A program made the translations under genes and the position numbers. From UBA7672 sp031419455 (GTDB lineage: Bacteria; Pseudomonadota; Alphaproteobacteria; Caulobacterales; Hyphomonadaceae): a stretch of DNA of 64,000 bases. How positions within the stretch are numbered: the first letter of the stretch is position 1; the number at the start of each line of letters is the position of its first letter. The stretch covers positions 10,001-74,000 of the forward strand of contig JANOKS010000135.1 of NCBI GenBank assembly GCA_031419455.1. Reading direction: 5' to 3'. Under the pieces are notes generated by a model. That model saw only the letters and a list, made by a program, of their open reading frames with translations. It was not told where the DNA came from and did no database searches. Below are positions 27,251 to 36,071 of the stretch, piece after piece.

Positions 27251-27817
27251 TTGGAAGACCAGGTCGAATCCGATCCCAGGATCGCAGCGCTTGAAGACAA
27301 GACGCTGCTGGTTCTGGACGATGACGCGCCTTTCCGGGCGCGCCTCACCCGTGCGCTGGCCCAGCGCGGCTTCGATGTCACCGCCGTGGGCTCGGTCGCC
27401 GAGGCGCGCGAGCAGTTGAAGAAGCGGGTGCCCGCCTTCGCCGTGGTCGATCTCCGGCTCGAGGATGGCACGGGTCTCGAAATCGTCGAGGCGCTCCATA
27501 GCGTGCGCGAGGACAGCCACGCCGTGATCCTCACCGGCTATGGCGCCATCTCCACTGCTGTTGCCGCCGTTAAGGCCGGCGCTATCGACTACCTGCCCAA
27601 GCCCGCCGACATCGACGATGTCGTCAACGCGCTCCTGACCGGCCGCTCGGATCGTCCCGAGCCGCCCGAAAACCCCATGTCGGCCGACCGCGTCCGCTGG
27701 GAACACATCCAGCGCGTCTACGAGCTCTGCAACCACAACGTCTCGGAAACCGCCCGCCGCCTCAACATGCACCGCCGCACTCTCCAGCGCATCCTCGCCA
27801 AACGCGCGCCGCGGTAG
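27251..27817 (+). CDS. regA: Redox response regulator RegA/PrrA/ActR
   Basis: 188 residues, starting at TTG 27251 with GGGAGA upstream. Receiver domain: LLVLDDDAPFRARL, phospho-acceptor Asp in FAVVDLRLEDGTGL, the conserved Thr in VILTGYGAI and Lys in DYLPKPAD. The C-terminal Fis-type helix-turn-helix is ETARRLNMHRRTLQRILAKRAP, highly conserved in RegA. It controls respiration and other redox-responsive genes. It lies 144 bases after regB. Confidence 0.93.
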   Translation: MEDQVESDPRIAALEDKTLLVLDDDAPFRARLTRALAQRGFDVTAVGSVAEAREQLKKRVPAFAVVDLRLEDGTGLEIVEALHSVREDSHAVILTGYGAISTAVAAVKAGAIDYLPKPADIDDVVNALLTGRSDRPEPPENPMSADRVRWEHIQRVYELCNHNVSETARRLNMHRRTLQRILAKRAPR

Positions 27818-27840
27818 GCAATCAAGGCGCTGACCAATGG

Positions 27841-27966
27841 TGTCATTCCGGGCGAAGGCGCAAAGCGCCGCAGACCCGGAACCCAGGCGCGGCATGCACT
27901 ACCGCCTGCACGCGCCGCCCTTGGGTTCCCGCTCTCCGCAACTGCGTTGCTCCGGCGGGAATGACA
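27841..27966. repeat. Intergenic inverted-repeat element (TGTCATTCC ... GGAATGACA)
   Basis: A 126-base element with TGTCATTCC and GGAATGACA at its ends and nested GC-rich palindromes inside. Typical of dispersed alphaproteobacterial repeats. Confidence 0.65.
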
Positions 27967-28065
27967 GCTACGGATGCTGAAAGGGCCTCGGCTCGTCGCG
28001 CATTAAGCCTTGCGTCAAATTTCGTCCGTAATCAGCTCTATGCTGCAGGCGGATCGGAGACCTTG

Positions 28066-28560
28066 ATGAAACTGCGACTTGCCCTGATTGCCGCCCTGCT
28101 GATCCTCGCGCCGGCCGCCTCCGCTCAATCGAAGGCGATCGGCCGTTTCAGCGACTGGCGCGTCTACACCGAGGGCGAGGGCCGCGCGATGATCTGCTTC
28201 GCCACGGTCGAAGCCTCCGACAAGGCGCCGAAATCCACCGAGCACGGCGAGGTGGTGTTCTATGTCACCGCCTGGAAATCCGGCGCGGCCTCCAACCAGC
28301 CCAGCCTGCGCGTCGGCTACACGCTGCGCTCGGACATCGCGCCTGCCGCCATCATCGGCCGCGAGCGCTTCCCGATGTACGCCGCGGGGCCTGAGGCCTT
28401 CGTGAAGGGCAATCGCGACAGCGCGCTGGTCGAGGCCATGAAGAAAGGCTCCGAACTCCGCGTCGAAGCCGCCTCGGTGAAGGACGCGCGCACCGCCTAC
28501 CACTTCTCGCTGAAAGGCTCGCGCGAAGCGATCGACAAGGCGCGGACGCTCTGCAGGTAG
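28066..28560 (+). CDS. IalB-like exported protein
   Basis: 164 residues from ATG 28066 (GGAGA upstream). Signal peptide about 1-20 (ASAQ|SKA). The mature part begins IGRFSDWRVYTEGEGRAMICFATVEAS, the pattern of invasion-associated-locus-B-like proteins, which are periplasmic and of unclear role. The C-terminus ends DKARTLCR. The assignment rests on the 'F-x-D-W' opening and the conserved cysteines. Confidence 0.7.
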   Translation: MKLRLALIAALLILAPAASAQSKAIGRFSDWRVYTEGEGRAMICFATVEASDKAPKSTEHGEVVFYVTAWKSGAASNQPSLRVGYTLRSDIAPAAIIGRERFPMYAAGPEAFVKGNRDSALVEAMKKGSELRVEAASVKDARTAYHFSLKGSREAIDKARTLCR

Positions 28561-28578
28561 CAGGCGCTTCCGATCTAA

Positions 28579-28661
28579 GTAGGGTGGATAGAGCGAAGCG
28601 AAATCCACCTTTTCGTCGGCGTGGCGCGACGGTGGATTTCGCTCCGCTCTATCCACCCTAC
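28579..28661. repeat. Inverted repeat GTAGGGTGGATAGAGC family, copy 1
   Basis: Two 31-base arms (28579-28609 and 28631-28661) are near-perfect reverse complements. The same element occurs at 36752-36833. Confidence 0.85.
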
Positions 28662-28755
28662 GATCCGGTTGCCGAGCGCTCATCCCGAGCACTTGCCTGT
28701 CCGCGCGCCGGCCTTAGTCTCCTCTCCCACGCACACAACAGCAAGGACGCGCCCC

Positions 28756-29121
28756 ATGGCCTATGTCGACGGATTCATCCTGCCCGTGCCGGAAGGCAAC
28801 CTGGACGCCTACAAGAAGGACGCGAAGAAGGCGGGCAGGGCGTGGATGAAACACGGCGCGTTGATGTACTGGGAATCGGTCGCCGACGACGTGCCCGCCG
28901 GCAAGTCCACCGACTTCCACAAGGCGGTAAAGCGCAAGGAGGGCGAGACCATCGTCTTCGCCTTCGCGGTCTACAAGAACCGCAAGCACCGCGACGAGGT
29001 GATGAAGAAAGTCATGGCCGACCCGTCTATGAAGATGGACCCCGCCACCATGCCCTTCGACGGCAAGCGCATGTTCTGGGGCGGCTTCAAGAGCTTCATC
29101 GAGCTGCAGGCGAAGGAATAG
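28756..29121 (+). CDS. DUF1428 (YbaA-like) protein
   Basis: 121 residues. MAYVDGFILPVPEGNLDAYKK opens the protein and PFDGKRMFWGGFKSFIE closes it, both characteristic of the DUF1428 family of small dimeric ferredoxin-like-fold proteins. It has no signal peptide. Function is not established in the family. Confidence 0.9.
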   Translation: MAYVDGFILPVPEGNLDAYKKDAKKAGRAWMKHGALMYWESVADDVPAGKSTDFHKAVKRKEGETIVFAFAVYKNRKHRDEVMKKVMADPSMKMDPATMPFDGKRMFWGGFKSFIELQAKE

Positions 29122-29205
29122 TCGGGGCAGCTTCGCGCCCCGTCGAGACCTCTGCAGCCCAAGGGGTATCGCGTGCTTGGCCGGTTTGAGGTATGAGCCC
29201 GGCAA

Positions 29206-30405
29206 ATGTCCGTGGAACTCGATCTCACTCGAAAGCCCGCCGCCGTAGCGGCTATGCCCAACCTCGCTGGCCATAACTTGGCAGGCTTGGGCCGCGAGGG
29301 CCTGCGCCTGGCGATGATCGCCGCCGGCGTCGAGGACAAGAAAGCGCGCATGCGCGCCAGCCAGCTGTGGCGCTGGATCTACCATTACGGCGTCACCGAC
29401 TTCGCCAGGATGACCGACGTCGCGAAAGAACTCCGCACCCAGCTCGGCGAGAAGTTCGTCCTCGAACGCCCCCCTACAGCCATGGCGCAGACCTCCGTCG
29501 ACGGCACGCGTAAATGGCTCATCGGCTATGGCCCAAATGTCGAAGCCGAATGCGTCTACATTCCCGATGTCGGCAAGGCGGGCGCGCTGTGCGTCTCGAG
29601 CCAGGTCGGCTGCACGCTCACCTGTTCGTTCTGCCACACCGGCACGCAGAAGCTGGTGCGTAACCTCTCCGCCGCCGAGATCGTCAACCAGGTGATGGTC
29701 GCGCGCGATGCGCTGGAGGAATGGCCGACCGCAGATCGCCCGCTGAACCTTGGTGATCGCCGTCTCACCAACATCGTCTTCATGGGCATGGGCGAGCCGC
29801 TCTACAATCTCGACAATGTCGTCGAGGCCCTCGAGACCATCGGCGATGGCGACGGCATCTCGATCTCCAAGCGCCGCATCACGGTCTCCACCGCAGGCGT
29901 CGCCCCGAAAATCCCCGAGTTGGGCAAGCGCACCGGCGCCATGCTCGCCATCAGCCTGCACGCCACGAACGACGACCTGCGCGACGAACTCGTGCCGCTC
30001 AACAAGAAGTACGACCTCAAGGAACTCTTCGACGCGATCCGCGCCTATCCGGACCTGTCGAACTCGAAGCGCGTCACATTCGAATATGTGATGCTCAAGG
30101 GCGTCAACGACACGCTGGCCGAAGCAAAGGACCTCGTCCGCCTGCTCAAGGGCGTGCCGTCCAAGATCAACCTGATCCCGTTCAATCCGTGGCCCGACAC
30201 GAAGTACGAATGCTCCGATTGGGACACCATCGAGGCCTTCGCCGAAGTCCTCAACCGCGCCGGTTACGCCTCACCCATCCGCACCCCCCGCGGCCGCGAC
30301 ATCCTCGCCGCTTGCGGCCAGCTCCGCTCCGAGTCGGTCAAGGAGAAAGCCAGCGAACGCCTGAAAGCGCGGTTGGCGGAGAAGGAAGCTTCAGCTGAAG
30401 GATGA
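29206..30405 (+). CDS. rlmN: 23S rRNA (adenine2503-C2)/tRNA methyltransferase RlmN
   Basis: 399 residues. The radical-SAM motif is CTLTCSFCHTGTQ (C-x3-C-x2-C, about residues 138-150), followed by MGMGEPLYN. The catalytic C-terminal Cys lies in RDILAACGQLR. It methylates A2503 of 23S rRNA and A37 of some tRNAs, using SAM twice. Length and motifs are complete. Confidence 0.95.
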   Translation: MSVELDLTRKPAAVAAMPNLAGHNLAGLGREGLRLAMIAAGVEDKKARMRASQLWRWIYHYGVTDFARMTDVAKELRTQLGEKFVLERPPTAMAQTSVDGTRKWLIGYGPNVEAECVYIPDVGKAGALCVSSQVGCTLTCSFCHTGTQKLVRNLSAAEIVNQVMVARDALEEWPTADRPLNLGDRRLTNIVFMGMGEPLYNLDNVVEALETIGDGDGISISKRRITVSTAGVAPKIPELGKRTGAMLAISLHATNDDLRDELVPLNKKYDLKELFDAIRAYPDLSNSKRVTFEYVMLKGVNDTLAEAKDLVRLLKGVPSKINLIPFNPWPDTKYECSDWDTIEAFAEVLNRAGYASPIRTPRGRDILAACGQLRSESVKEKASERLKARLAEKEASAEG

Positions 30406-30416
30406 CGCGCATTGCT

Positions 30417-30447
30417 TTGAGATGGCCAACAATCATGTTATAACATG
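30417..30447 (+). promoter_or_regulatory. Toxin-antitoxin promoter with palindromic operator
   Basis: TTGAGA, a 16-base spacer, then TATAAC. The perfect 14-bp palindrome CATGTTATAACATG (30434-30447) covers the -10. Binding of the AbrB-type antitoxin here would give the usual autorepression. Confidence 0.6.
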
Positions 30448-30467
30448 GTCGGCTCAAGGGCTTGAAC

Positions 30468-30695
30468 ATGACGCGGCTGAAGATACGACAGATCGGGAAC
30501 TCACAGGGCGTCCTGCTTCCCAAAGATCTCCTTGGCGAAGCCAATGCACAGCTTGGCGATGATGTCATTGCGACGGTCAAGCCGAACGGTGTGATCGAAT
30601 TGAAGCCGGTTCGCGCAGGTAAGGAAGATCTCATGACGACTGCGCGCGGCATCATGGTCAAGCGTCGGAAAGTTCTGCGCGCGCTGGCAAAGTGA
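30468..30695 (+). CDS. AbrB/MazE-type antitoxin
   Basis: 75 residues from ATG 30468. MTRLKIRQIGNSQGVLLPKDLLGEA is a SpoVT/AbrB swapped-hairpin DNA-binding domain. The C-terminal tail should bind the toxin. The stop overlaps the GTG start of the Doc-like frame (GTGA), showing translational coupling. Confidence 0.85.
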   Translation: MTRLKIRQIGNSQGVLLPKDLLGEANAQLGDDVIATVKPNGVIELKPVRAGKEDLMTTARGIMVKRRKVLRALAK

Positions 30696-31077
30696 CCACC
30701 CCGGTCTGGATACCAGCCGAAATCGTCGCCGCTATTCATGATGAGCAGATCAAGGAGCATGGCGGGTTGGCAGGCACGCGCGATGAAAATCTTCTCGACA
30801 GCGCTTTGATGTGCCCGCAGAACGCCTTCGCGTATGGCGATCGGACCTGTGTTCGCTTGCCTCTCTCTACGCCGCTGGCCTTGTCCGCAATCACCCCTTC
30901 GCAGATGGCAACAAGCGAACCGCCTTCGTCTGCTGCGAGCTGTTCCTTGTAACCAATGGCCTGCTGCTCACGGCCGACGACGATGCCTGTATCGAAAAGA
31001 CAGTGGCGCTGGCCGCTGGCGAGATTCATGAGCACGATTTCGCTGTTTGGCTGCGCAGCAATGTCGAGCCGTGCTGA
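30692..31077 (+). pseudogene. Doc/Fic-family toxin with a -1 frameshift
   Basis: The first frame reads MTTPVWIPAEIVAAIHDEQIKEHGG...NAFAYGD. The second frame, from about 30844, reads SDLCSLASLYAAGLVRNHPFADGNKRTAF, with the Fic/Doc catalytic motif HxFxDGNxxR intact. Joining them needs one extra base near 30841-30846 (GGCGATCGGACC, probably a lost C). Doc toxins phosphorylate EF-Tu. As it stands the product would be truncated before the active site, so the toxin is inactive unless frameshifting or a sequencing error is involved. Confidence 0.82.
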
Positions 31078-31152
31078 CGGATTTTCACGACTGACAATGC
31101 TGCACGCGTTGGACTGGCGGCATCCGGGGCTTTGCCTCGCGGTCCAACCGGC

Positions 31153-32196
31153 TCACACTCCAAACCGCTCCACCACCTCGCTCGTCTCGTTCCCGCTCGG
31201 CTTCTTCGCGCCGCCGACCAGCCACACGCCATCGCCGATCGTGATGCCGCCCAGCCCATGGCGCGGCGTCGGCATGGGCGCCGCCGCCTCCCAGGCATCG
31301 GTCTTCGGATCGTAGGCCCACACCTCTGCGTGCACCCTTCCGCCATCGTGGAAATACTCTCCGCCGAACACGTACAGCTTGCCCGCAATCACGCCCGCCG
31401 CATTGCCGCCCGCGCCTGATCCCTTCGGCATCGGCGCCGCGGTGCGCCACTTGTCCTCCTTCGGATCATAGACCTCGTGCGCATCAGACGGCCCATCCGT
31501 CACGTGCCGCCCGCCCGCCACATGCCACAGCCCGCCGATCATCGCGCCGGCCGCGCTGTTGCGCTTCGACAGCGCCAGCGCCGCCCGCGACCAGCTGTTG
31601 GCGCCCACATCGTAGACAAGATGATGATCCGTATCCGCATGATCGCCATAGCCAAGGTTCGCCGCGCCCTTCGGCGTCCGCCCGCCGACACTATGGATGC
31701 GCCCGCTGATCACAGCCGCGACCGACTCGCCATGCGCCGCCGGCGCCGCCGCCAGCGCCGCCCAAGCGCCCGCCGCCTCGTCCAGAACCAGCGTCTCACG
31801 CTGCATGATCCAGTTCACCGCGCCCGCATTGGTCGCAAACCCGCCGAGCACATAAAGCCTGCCGCCATGACTCACCGCCTGCGGATGATGCCGCGGCGCG
31901 GGCAGGGCGGCCAGCATCTCGGACGCGCCCGTCGCCGGATCATACGCCACATGCCGATCCGATACGCCAACCACGCGCCCACCCTCGCCCAGCAGGCCGC
32001 CCACCACATGGATGCGTCCCTTGTGCAGCGCCGGATAGATCTCCTGCACCGCAAACGGCAGCGGCGGCTTCGCGCTCCACTGTGGTGCCGCCGGCGCCTG
32101 CGCCCCACCGGGCTGGTTGGTACACGCCGCAGCGATACCCGCTCCAGCGGCCAGCAATGCGGTGCCCAGCAATGCGGTGCGACGTGTCAGCAACAT
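31153..32196 (-). CDS. Kelch-repeat lipoprotein, possibly Tat-exported
   Basis: 347 residues. The N-terminus TRRTALLGTALLAAGAG has a twin-arginine-like motif, followed by the lipobox AAAC. Repeated kelch blades are visible: GRIHVVGGLLGEGG, GRLYVLGGFATNAG, GRIHSVGGRT, GLWHVAGGR, GKLYVFGGEYFHDGG and GVWLVGG. Together they make a six-bladed beta-propeller. Enzymatic or carbohydrate-binding roles are both known for such propellers; no active site is visible. Confidence 0.85.
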   Translation of the reverse strand: MLLTRRTALLGTALLAAGAGIAAACTNQPGGAQAPAAPQWSAKPPLPFAVQEIYPALHKGRIHVVGGLLGEGGRVVGVSDRHVAYDPATGASEMLAALPAPRHHPQAVSHGGRLYVLGGFATNAGAVNWIMQRETLVLDEAAGAWAALAAAPAAHGESVAAVISGRIHSVGGRTPKGAANLGYGDHADTDHHLVYDVGANSWSRAALALSKRNSAAGAMIGGLWHVAGGRHVTDGPSDAHEVYDPKEDKWRTAAPMPKGSGAGGNAAGVIAGKLYVFGGEYFHDGGRVHAEVWAYDPKTDAWEAAAPMPTPRHGLGGITIGDGVWLVGGAKKPSGNETSEVVERFGV

Positions 32197-32269
32197 CGTG
32201 ATTGATCCCTCGCTCGACTAAGGCGGCAACACGGCTAGCATGCGCGAAAACCATCAGGGATCAAACACC

Positions 32270-32728
32270 ATGCGGCTCGCCTTGTCCTTCGCGCTTCTCG
32301 CGCTCTCGGCATGCACGGCCACGCCGTCCACGCCATCCCTCGCGCCTGAAGCGGCCGTCGAGCAGCACATGTGGGACTACACAAAAGCGTGGAACCGCCA
32401 CGATAGCGCAACCATCGCCCGCGACTTCTACCGCACAGGCCCAGCCGTTGCAGAGCAGGAAGCAAACCTCGAACGCGGCTTCGCAGCCTTGCGCGAACAG
32501 GGCTATCACCACTCCGACATCCACGAGGTCAAGGGCTGCATCACCGGCGAGGACACTGCGTGGGCCGCGATGAAATTCACCCGCCTCAAGCAGAACGGCG
32601 AACCCCTGCCGCCCACCATCCGCGCCAGCTCCTACACCCTCAGCAGATTCCCCGAAGGTTGGCGCATCACCAAAGTCGGCGCCGGCGGCGTCAGCGCGGA
32701 CCAGCCGCTCGCGTGCCCTGCGGGCTGA
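32270..32728 (+). CDS. SnoaL/NTF2-like lipoprotein
   Basis: 152 residues from MRLALSFALLALSAC, a signal peptide with lipobox LSAC. The mature part (VEQHMWDYTKAWNRHDSATIARDFY, then GWRITKVG) resembles the cone-shaped NTF2/SnoaL fold. It is divergent from the kelch gene. An alternative start ten codons upstream lacks a hydrophobic N-terminus. Confidence 0.65.
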   Translation: MRLALSFALLALSACTATPSTPSLAPEAAVEQHMWDYTKAWNRHDSATIARDFYRTGPAVAEQEANLERGFAALREQGYHHSDIHEVKGCITGEDTAWAAMKFTRLKQNGEPLPPTIRASSYTLSRFPEGWRITKVGAGGVSADQPLACPAG

Positions 32729-32736
32729 GCCAAGCG

Positions 32737-33219
32737 TCAATTGTCGAGACTGGTGCGCAGCTCCGCGATCTCTTCTTCACGTGTCTTGATCGATCCGCCA
32801 GCGTAGACGACCAAACTGGCCTGCCCGCCCAAGTTTGTGAAGCTGGCATAGATGGTTGGCCAATGATCTGATTTGGTTGGCTTGAATCGCGGCTGCACAT
32901 CGGGATTCCAGTCCGTCTCAAGTAGCCGGCAACGGCGTTCGGCCTCATGCTCAAAACAGATTTCGTGAGCTGTTCCCTGAAGCGTCCACGTCATCGCAAC
33001 CGATGCACCTCGAGCGGAATGCAAAACGGTCGCCATGTCGATTTCATAAACTGTAGACAGATCGCGCCGGGATACGCTGGCGGCCGGGTAAGCGATAAAG
33101 GGGTCCACAGCACTAACGACGACCCTGTCCAGCCAGTCGTCTGAGGCCTCTTGTGCCAGCGCAGGCAGCGCTAGGGCCGGTGCCAAGACCAGCAACAATA
33201 TGCCTGCACAAGTCTTCAT
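32737..33219 (-). CDS. Exported protein of unknown function
   Basis: 160 residues from ATG 33219 (MKTCAGILLLVLAPALA), a signal peptide cleaved near LAQ|EAS. The mature part has FEHEAERRCRLLETDW and no named domain. It lies 10 bases downstream of the FMN dehydrogenase gene on the same strand, so co-transcription is likely. Confidence 0.65.
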   Translation of the reverse strand: MKTCAGILLLVLAPALALPALAQEASDDWLDRVVVSAVDPFIAYPAASVSRRDLSTVYEIDMATVLHSARGASVAMTWTLQGTAHEICFEHEAERRCRLLETDWNPDVQPRFKPTKSDHWPTIYASFTNLGGQASLVVYAGGSIKTREEEIAELRTSLDN

Positions 33220-33229
33220 GCGCCTCAAG

Positions 33230-34438
33230 TTACCGCAAATCCGCCAGCCTGTCCCGCGTGATCCCGGCCACACTTGTCACGCCACACTGGCGCATCGTCG
33301 CCAGAAGTTCTTCATCCAGCAGGCGCAACGCCACGCCAACGCCATCCGCGCCGAACGCGCCAAGGCCCCAAACATAGGGCCGCCCGACGCACACCATGCT
33401 CGCGCCCAGCGCCAGCGCCTTGAACACGTCCGTCCCCCGCCGGATGCCGCCGTCGATCAGGATCGGTACGCGCCTGTCCACCACGGCCGCGATCTCCGGC
33501 AGCACGTCGAGCGTTCCCACAAGACTGTCCTCCGCCCGCCCGCCATGGTTCGAGACGATGATCCCGTCGACGCCGCGCGCGATCGCCAGCTCGGCATCTT
33601 CCGCCGTCATCACGCCCTTCACCAGCAGGCGTGTCTTCACCAGATCGCGCAGGCGCGAGACATAATCCCAGGTCAGCGCGTTGCTGTTCGGTGAGACCGC
33701 GCCCGTCATGTCGATCCCGTCGAACATTTTCTTGCGCGAAAAGTCATATCCCGCCGGCGATCCATGACAGGTAGAGCATGTCCGTGTGTCGCTGCGTGCA
33801 AAAAGGGCCTGCGTCTCGCGACGGTGTCCGCCGCCGAGCAGGTCGATCGTCAGGACGATCGCCCCCGCGCCAGCCGCCTGGGCGCGTGCCATCATCCTTT
33901 CGCCAAGGGCCGGTATGTTCGTCGTGTAAAGCTGCTGCCACACCGGCAGCCCGTGCGCTTTCATCACGTCTTCCAGCGACACTGTCGTCAGCGCCGACAG
34001 CAGCTGCAGCGCGCGGCGCTTGCCCGCCGCTGCCCCGACAGCGCCCTCGCCATCGGCATGAAACGCCCTCTGGCTCGACACCGGCGAGAGCGCGATCGGC
34101 GAATTGTAGGTCTGGCCGAACAGCGTCGTCGCGAGGCTCACGCGCGACACGTCCACCAGTCGCCGCGGCCGGAGCCCCCAGCTGTCATAGGCCGACCTGT
34201 TCGACACGAGGGTGCGGTCATCCTGCACGCCGCCCGTCAGATAGCCCCAGTGCGCCGGCGGGATCAGTTCCTTCGCACGCGCCTCCAGCTCGAACACATT
34301 GAGGATGTCGCGTGCATCGGCCATGGCGCTCGCCGCACCCCGCTGCGCCAGCGCATCACCAGCGCCTAGCGCCCCCGCCCCAAGCGGCGCAGCCGCCAGC
34401 CACTGCATGAACCTGCGTCTGTCCATCGCCATGCCCAT
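33230..34438 (-). CDS. FMN-dependent alpha-hydroxy-acid dehydrogenase/oxidase, Tat-exported
   Basis: 402 residues. Twin-arginine signal MDRRRFMQWLAAAPLGAGAL. FMN-binding TIM barrel of the lactate dehydrogenase/glycolate oxidase family: IALSPVSSQRAFHADGE, the active-site VSNHGGRAEDS with catalytic His and Arg, and the phosphate-binding DGGIRRGTDVFKALALGA and VGRPYVWGL. It oxidises an L-2-hydroxyacid such as lactate. Tat export of a folded flavoprotein fits a periplasmic location. Confidence 0.9.
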   Translation of the reverse strand: MGMAMDRRRFMQWLAAAPLGAGALGAGDALAQRGAASAMADARDILNVFELEARAKELIPPAHWGYLTGGVQDDRTLVSNRSAYDSWGLRPRRLVDVSRVSLATTLFGQTYNSPIALSPVSSQRAFHADGEGAVGAAAGKRRALQLLSALTTVSLEDVMKAHGLPVWQQLYTTNIPALGERMMARAQAAGAGAIVLTIDLLGGGHRRETQALFARSDTRTCSTCHGSPAGYDFSRKKMFDGIDMTGAVSPNSNALTWDYVSRLRDLVKTRLLVKGVMTAEDAELAIARGVDGIIVSNHGGRAEDSLVGTLDVLPEIAAVVDRRVPILIDGGIRRGTDVFKALALGASMVCVGRPYVWGLGAFGADGVGVALRLLDEELLATMRQCGVTSVAGITRDRLADLR

Positions 34439-34469
34439 CTCCCCGTATTTTCGGGATCATCCGCCGTTC

Positions 34470-34492
34470 ACCTCCTCTTGAAAAGGGGAGGT
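34470..34492. repeat. REP-like hairpin
   Basis: ACCTCCTCTT / AAGGGGAGGT stem with a GAA loop, one G-U pair. Similar in composition to the hairpins at 13.5 kb and 39.2-39.7 kb. Lies between two minus-strand genes. Confidence 0.55.
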
Positions 34493-34548
34493 CGAGGCAA
34501 GCAAGCCGAAGGCGCCGCGGCGGCAGGTGGGGATCTCTCTCCCCAGCC

Positions 34549-35229
34549 TCAGATCTTGTTGTCCTGCTCCACCTGCGGGTCTTCCGCCGCCACCACCGTG
34601 AACGCGCCGCTCTCCGCATCGCGCCAGTGCAGCTCGCCCTTGCCGATCGAGAACCACGCCCCGTTCATCGACAGCTGCCCGCGCTCGAACGCTGCGCGCA
34701 CGAACGGGAAGCTCATCAGGTTCTTCAGCGACAGGCCGACCGCGCCATGCTCCACCGCCTCCTGCCAGTCACTCCGAGGGATCGCCTCGTTGCGCAACAC
34801 GGCGTCGCGCGCGTCCGCTGCGATCTCCACCCATGGCGCGATGAACTTGCCCATCGGCCTGTCTGCCGCCGCCGCCAGCGACGCCGCGATGCCGCCGCAC
34901 CCGCCATGCCCCATCACCACGATCTGCTTCACCTGCAGCGCCGTAACGGCAAACTCCAGCGCGGCCGACACGCCATGCAGCCCGCCGCCCTCTTCATAGG
35001 GCGGCACGAGCGCCGCAACATTGCGCACGGTGAACAGCTCTCCCGGCGCGGCGTCGAAGATCATCGCCGGGTCCGCGCGACTGTCGGCGCACGCGATGAT
35101 CATCGTGGCCGGCTGCTGTCCCTCGCGCAGGCGGTGGAACACGTCGCGCGCCTCGCGATAGCGGCTCGCCCGGAAACGCCGATAGCCGGCGATCAAATCC
35201 TGTGCGTCATCGGCAAAGTCGATGGTCAT
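34549..35229 (-). CDS. Beta-class carbonic anhydrase
   Basis: 226 residues. Zinc ligands and the catalytic dyad are in IIACADSRADP (Cys, Asp-Arg) and VVMGHGGCGG (His, Cys). It opens MTIDFADDAQDLIAGYRRF. It interconverts CO2 and bicarbonate, supplying bicarbonate for carboxylations and pH control. It is divergent from the TetR gene. Confidence 0.93.
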   Translation of the reverse strand: MTIDFADDAQDLIAGYRRFRASRYREARDVFHRLREGQQPATMIIACADSRADPAMIFDAAPGELFTVRNVAALVPPYEEGGGLHGVSAALEFAVTALQVKQIVVMGHGGCGGIAASLAAAADRPMGKFIAPWVEIAADARDAVLRNEAIPRSDWQEAVEHGAVGLSLKNLMSFPFVRAAFERGQLSMNGAWFSIGKGELHWRDAESGAFTVVAAEDPQVEQDNKI

Positions 35230-35389
35230 GCCGTTCGCCTATCGAATGTTTCCGATCGAATCAAACGCTTCCGCGTCACCTGCAATTGACTCACCGCATG
35301 TGAATGACCCACAAGGTACGAACAGTTCCGGCACCATCTTCACGTCTGTTCCCGCATCTGCTGCCGCCGCCGCCGAGACGAGGATCGCA

Positions 35390-36034
35390 ATGGCTGAAGA
35401 CGACGTCATTCCCAACGATCCCGCAACCGACCCGGACGCCGATGAGGGCGACCGCCGCCGCGTCGGGCCCAAGCGCAGCGAGGCGTCCACCAACGCCGTG
35501 CTGGTCGCCGCCTACGCCGAACTGACCGAGCATGGCTGGCGCGGCTTTTCGGTCGATCGTGTCGCCAAGACTGCTAAGGCCTCGAAGCAGACGATCTATC
35601 GCTGGTGGAAATCCGCCGCCTGCCTCTCCGTCGATGCCGTCCTCGGCACGCTTGCAGGCAAGACCACAACCTTGCCTGCGACGGCAGACGTGCGCGACCG
35701 TCTCGCCGCGATCATCGATCCGCTGCTCATCGCCGTGCGCACGGGCGATGGCGCGCACGCATGGCGCGGCGCGCTGCTCGCCGCCGCCGACGATGGCGAG
35801 GCCGGCGAAGTCTTCCGCGCATGGTTCTCCGAGCATGTGAAAATTCCGCTCCGCCACATCCTCGCCGAGCAGGCGCTCAAGGGCACGGTCCGCCGCGACT
35901 GGGACATCGACCTCGCCACCGAACTCCTGTTCGGCCCGATCTGGCACCGCCTCATCGCCATGCGCGGTCCCGTCCCCGAAATCTACCGCACCCGCCTGGT
36001 CGACAGCCTGCTGAGGGCGCTGGCGCCGGTGTGA
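35390..36034 (+). CDS. TetR-family transcriptional regulator
   Basis: 214 residues from ATG 35390, with GACGAGG upstream. The N-terminal helix-turn-helix is at about 35-80 (AVLVAAYAELTEHGWRGFSV, then SKQTIYRWWKSAACL). The C-terminal domain (GPIWHRLIAMRGPVPEIYRTRLVDSLL) matches the AcrR-type ligand-binding domain with terminal TetR_C patterns. The target is unknown; the divergent carbonic anhydrase is a candidate. Confidence 0.85.
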   Translation: MAEDDVIPNDPATDPDADEGDRRRVGPKRSEASTNAVLVAAYAELTEHGWRGFSVDRVAKTAKASKQTIYRWWKSAACLSVDAVLGTLAGKTTTLPATADVRDRLAAIIDPLLIAVRTGDGAHAWRGALLAAADDGEAGEVFRAWFSEHVKIPLRHILAEQALKGTVRRDWDIDLATELLFGPIWHRLIAMRGPVPEIYRTRLVDSLLRALAPV

Positions 36035-36071
36035 TTGCCTCCCGCCCGCGCCCGTGGTCTTAACCCCGCCC

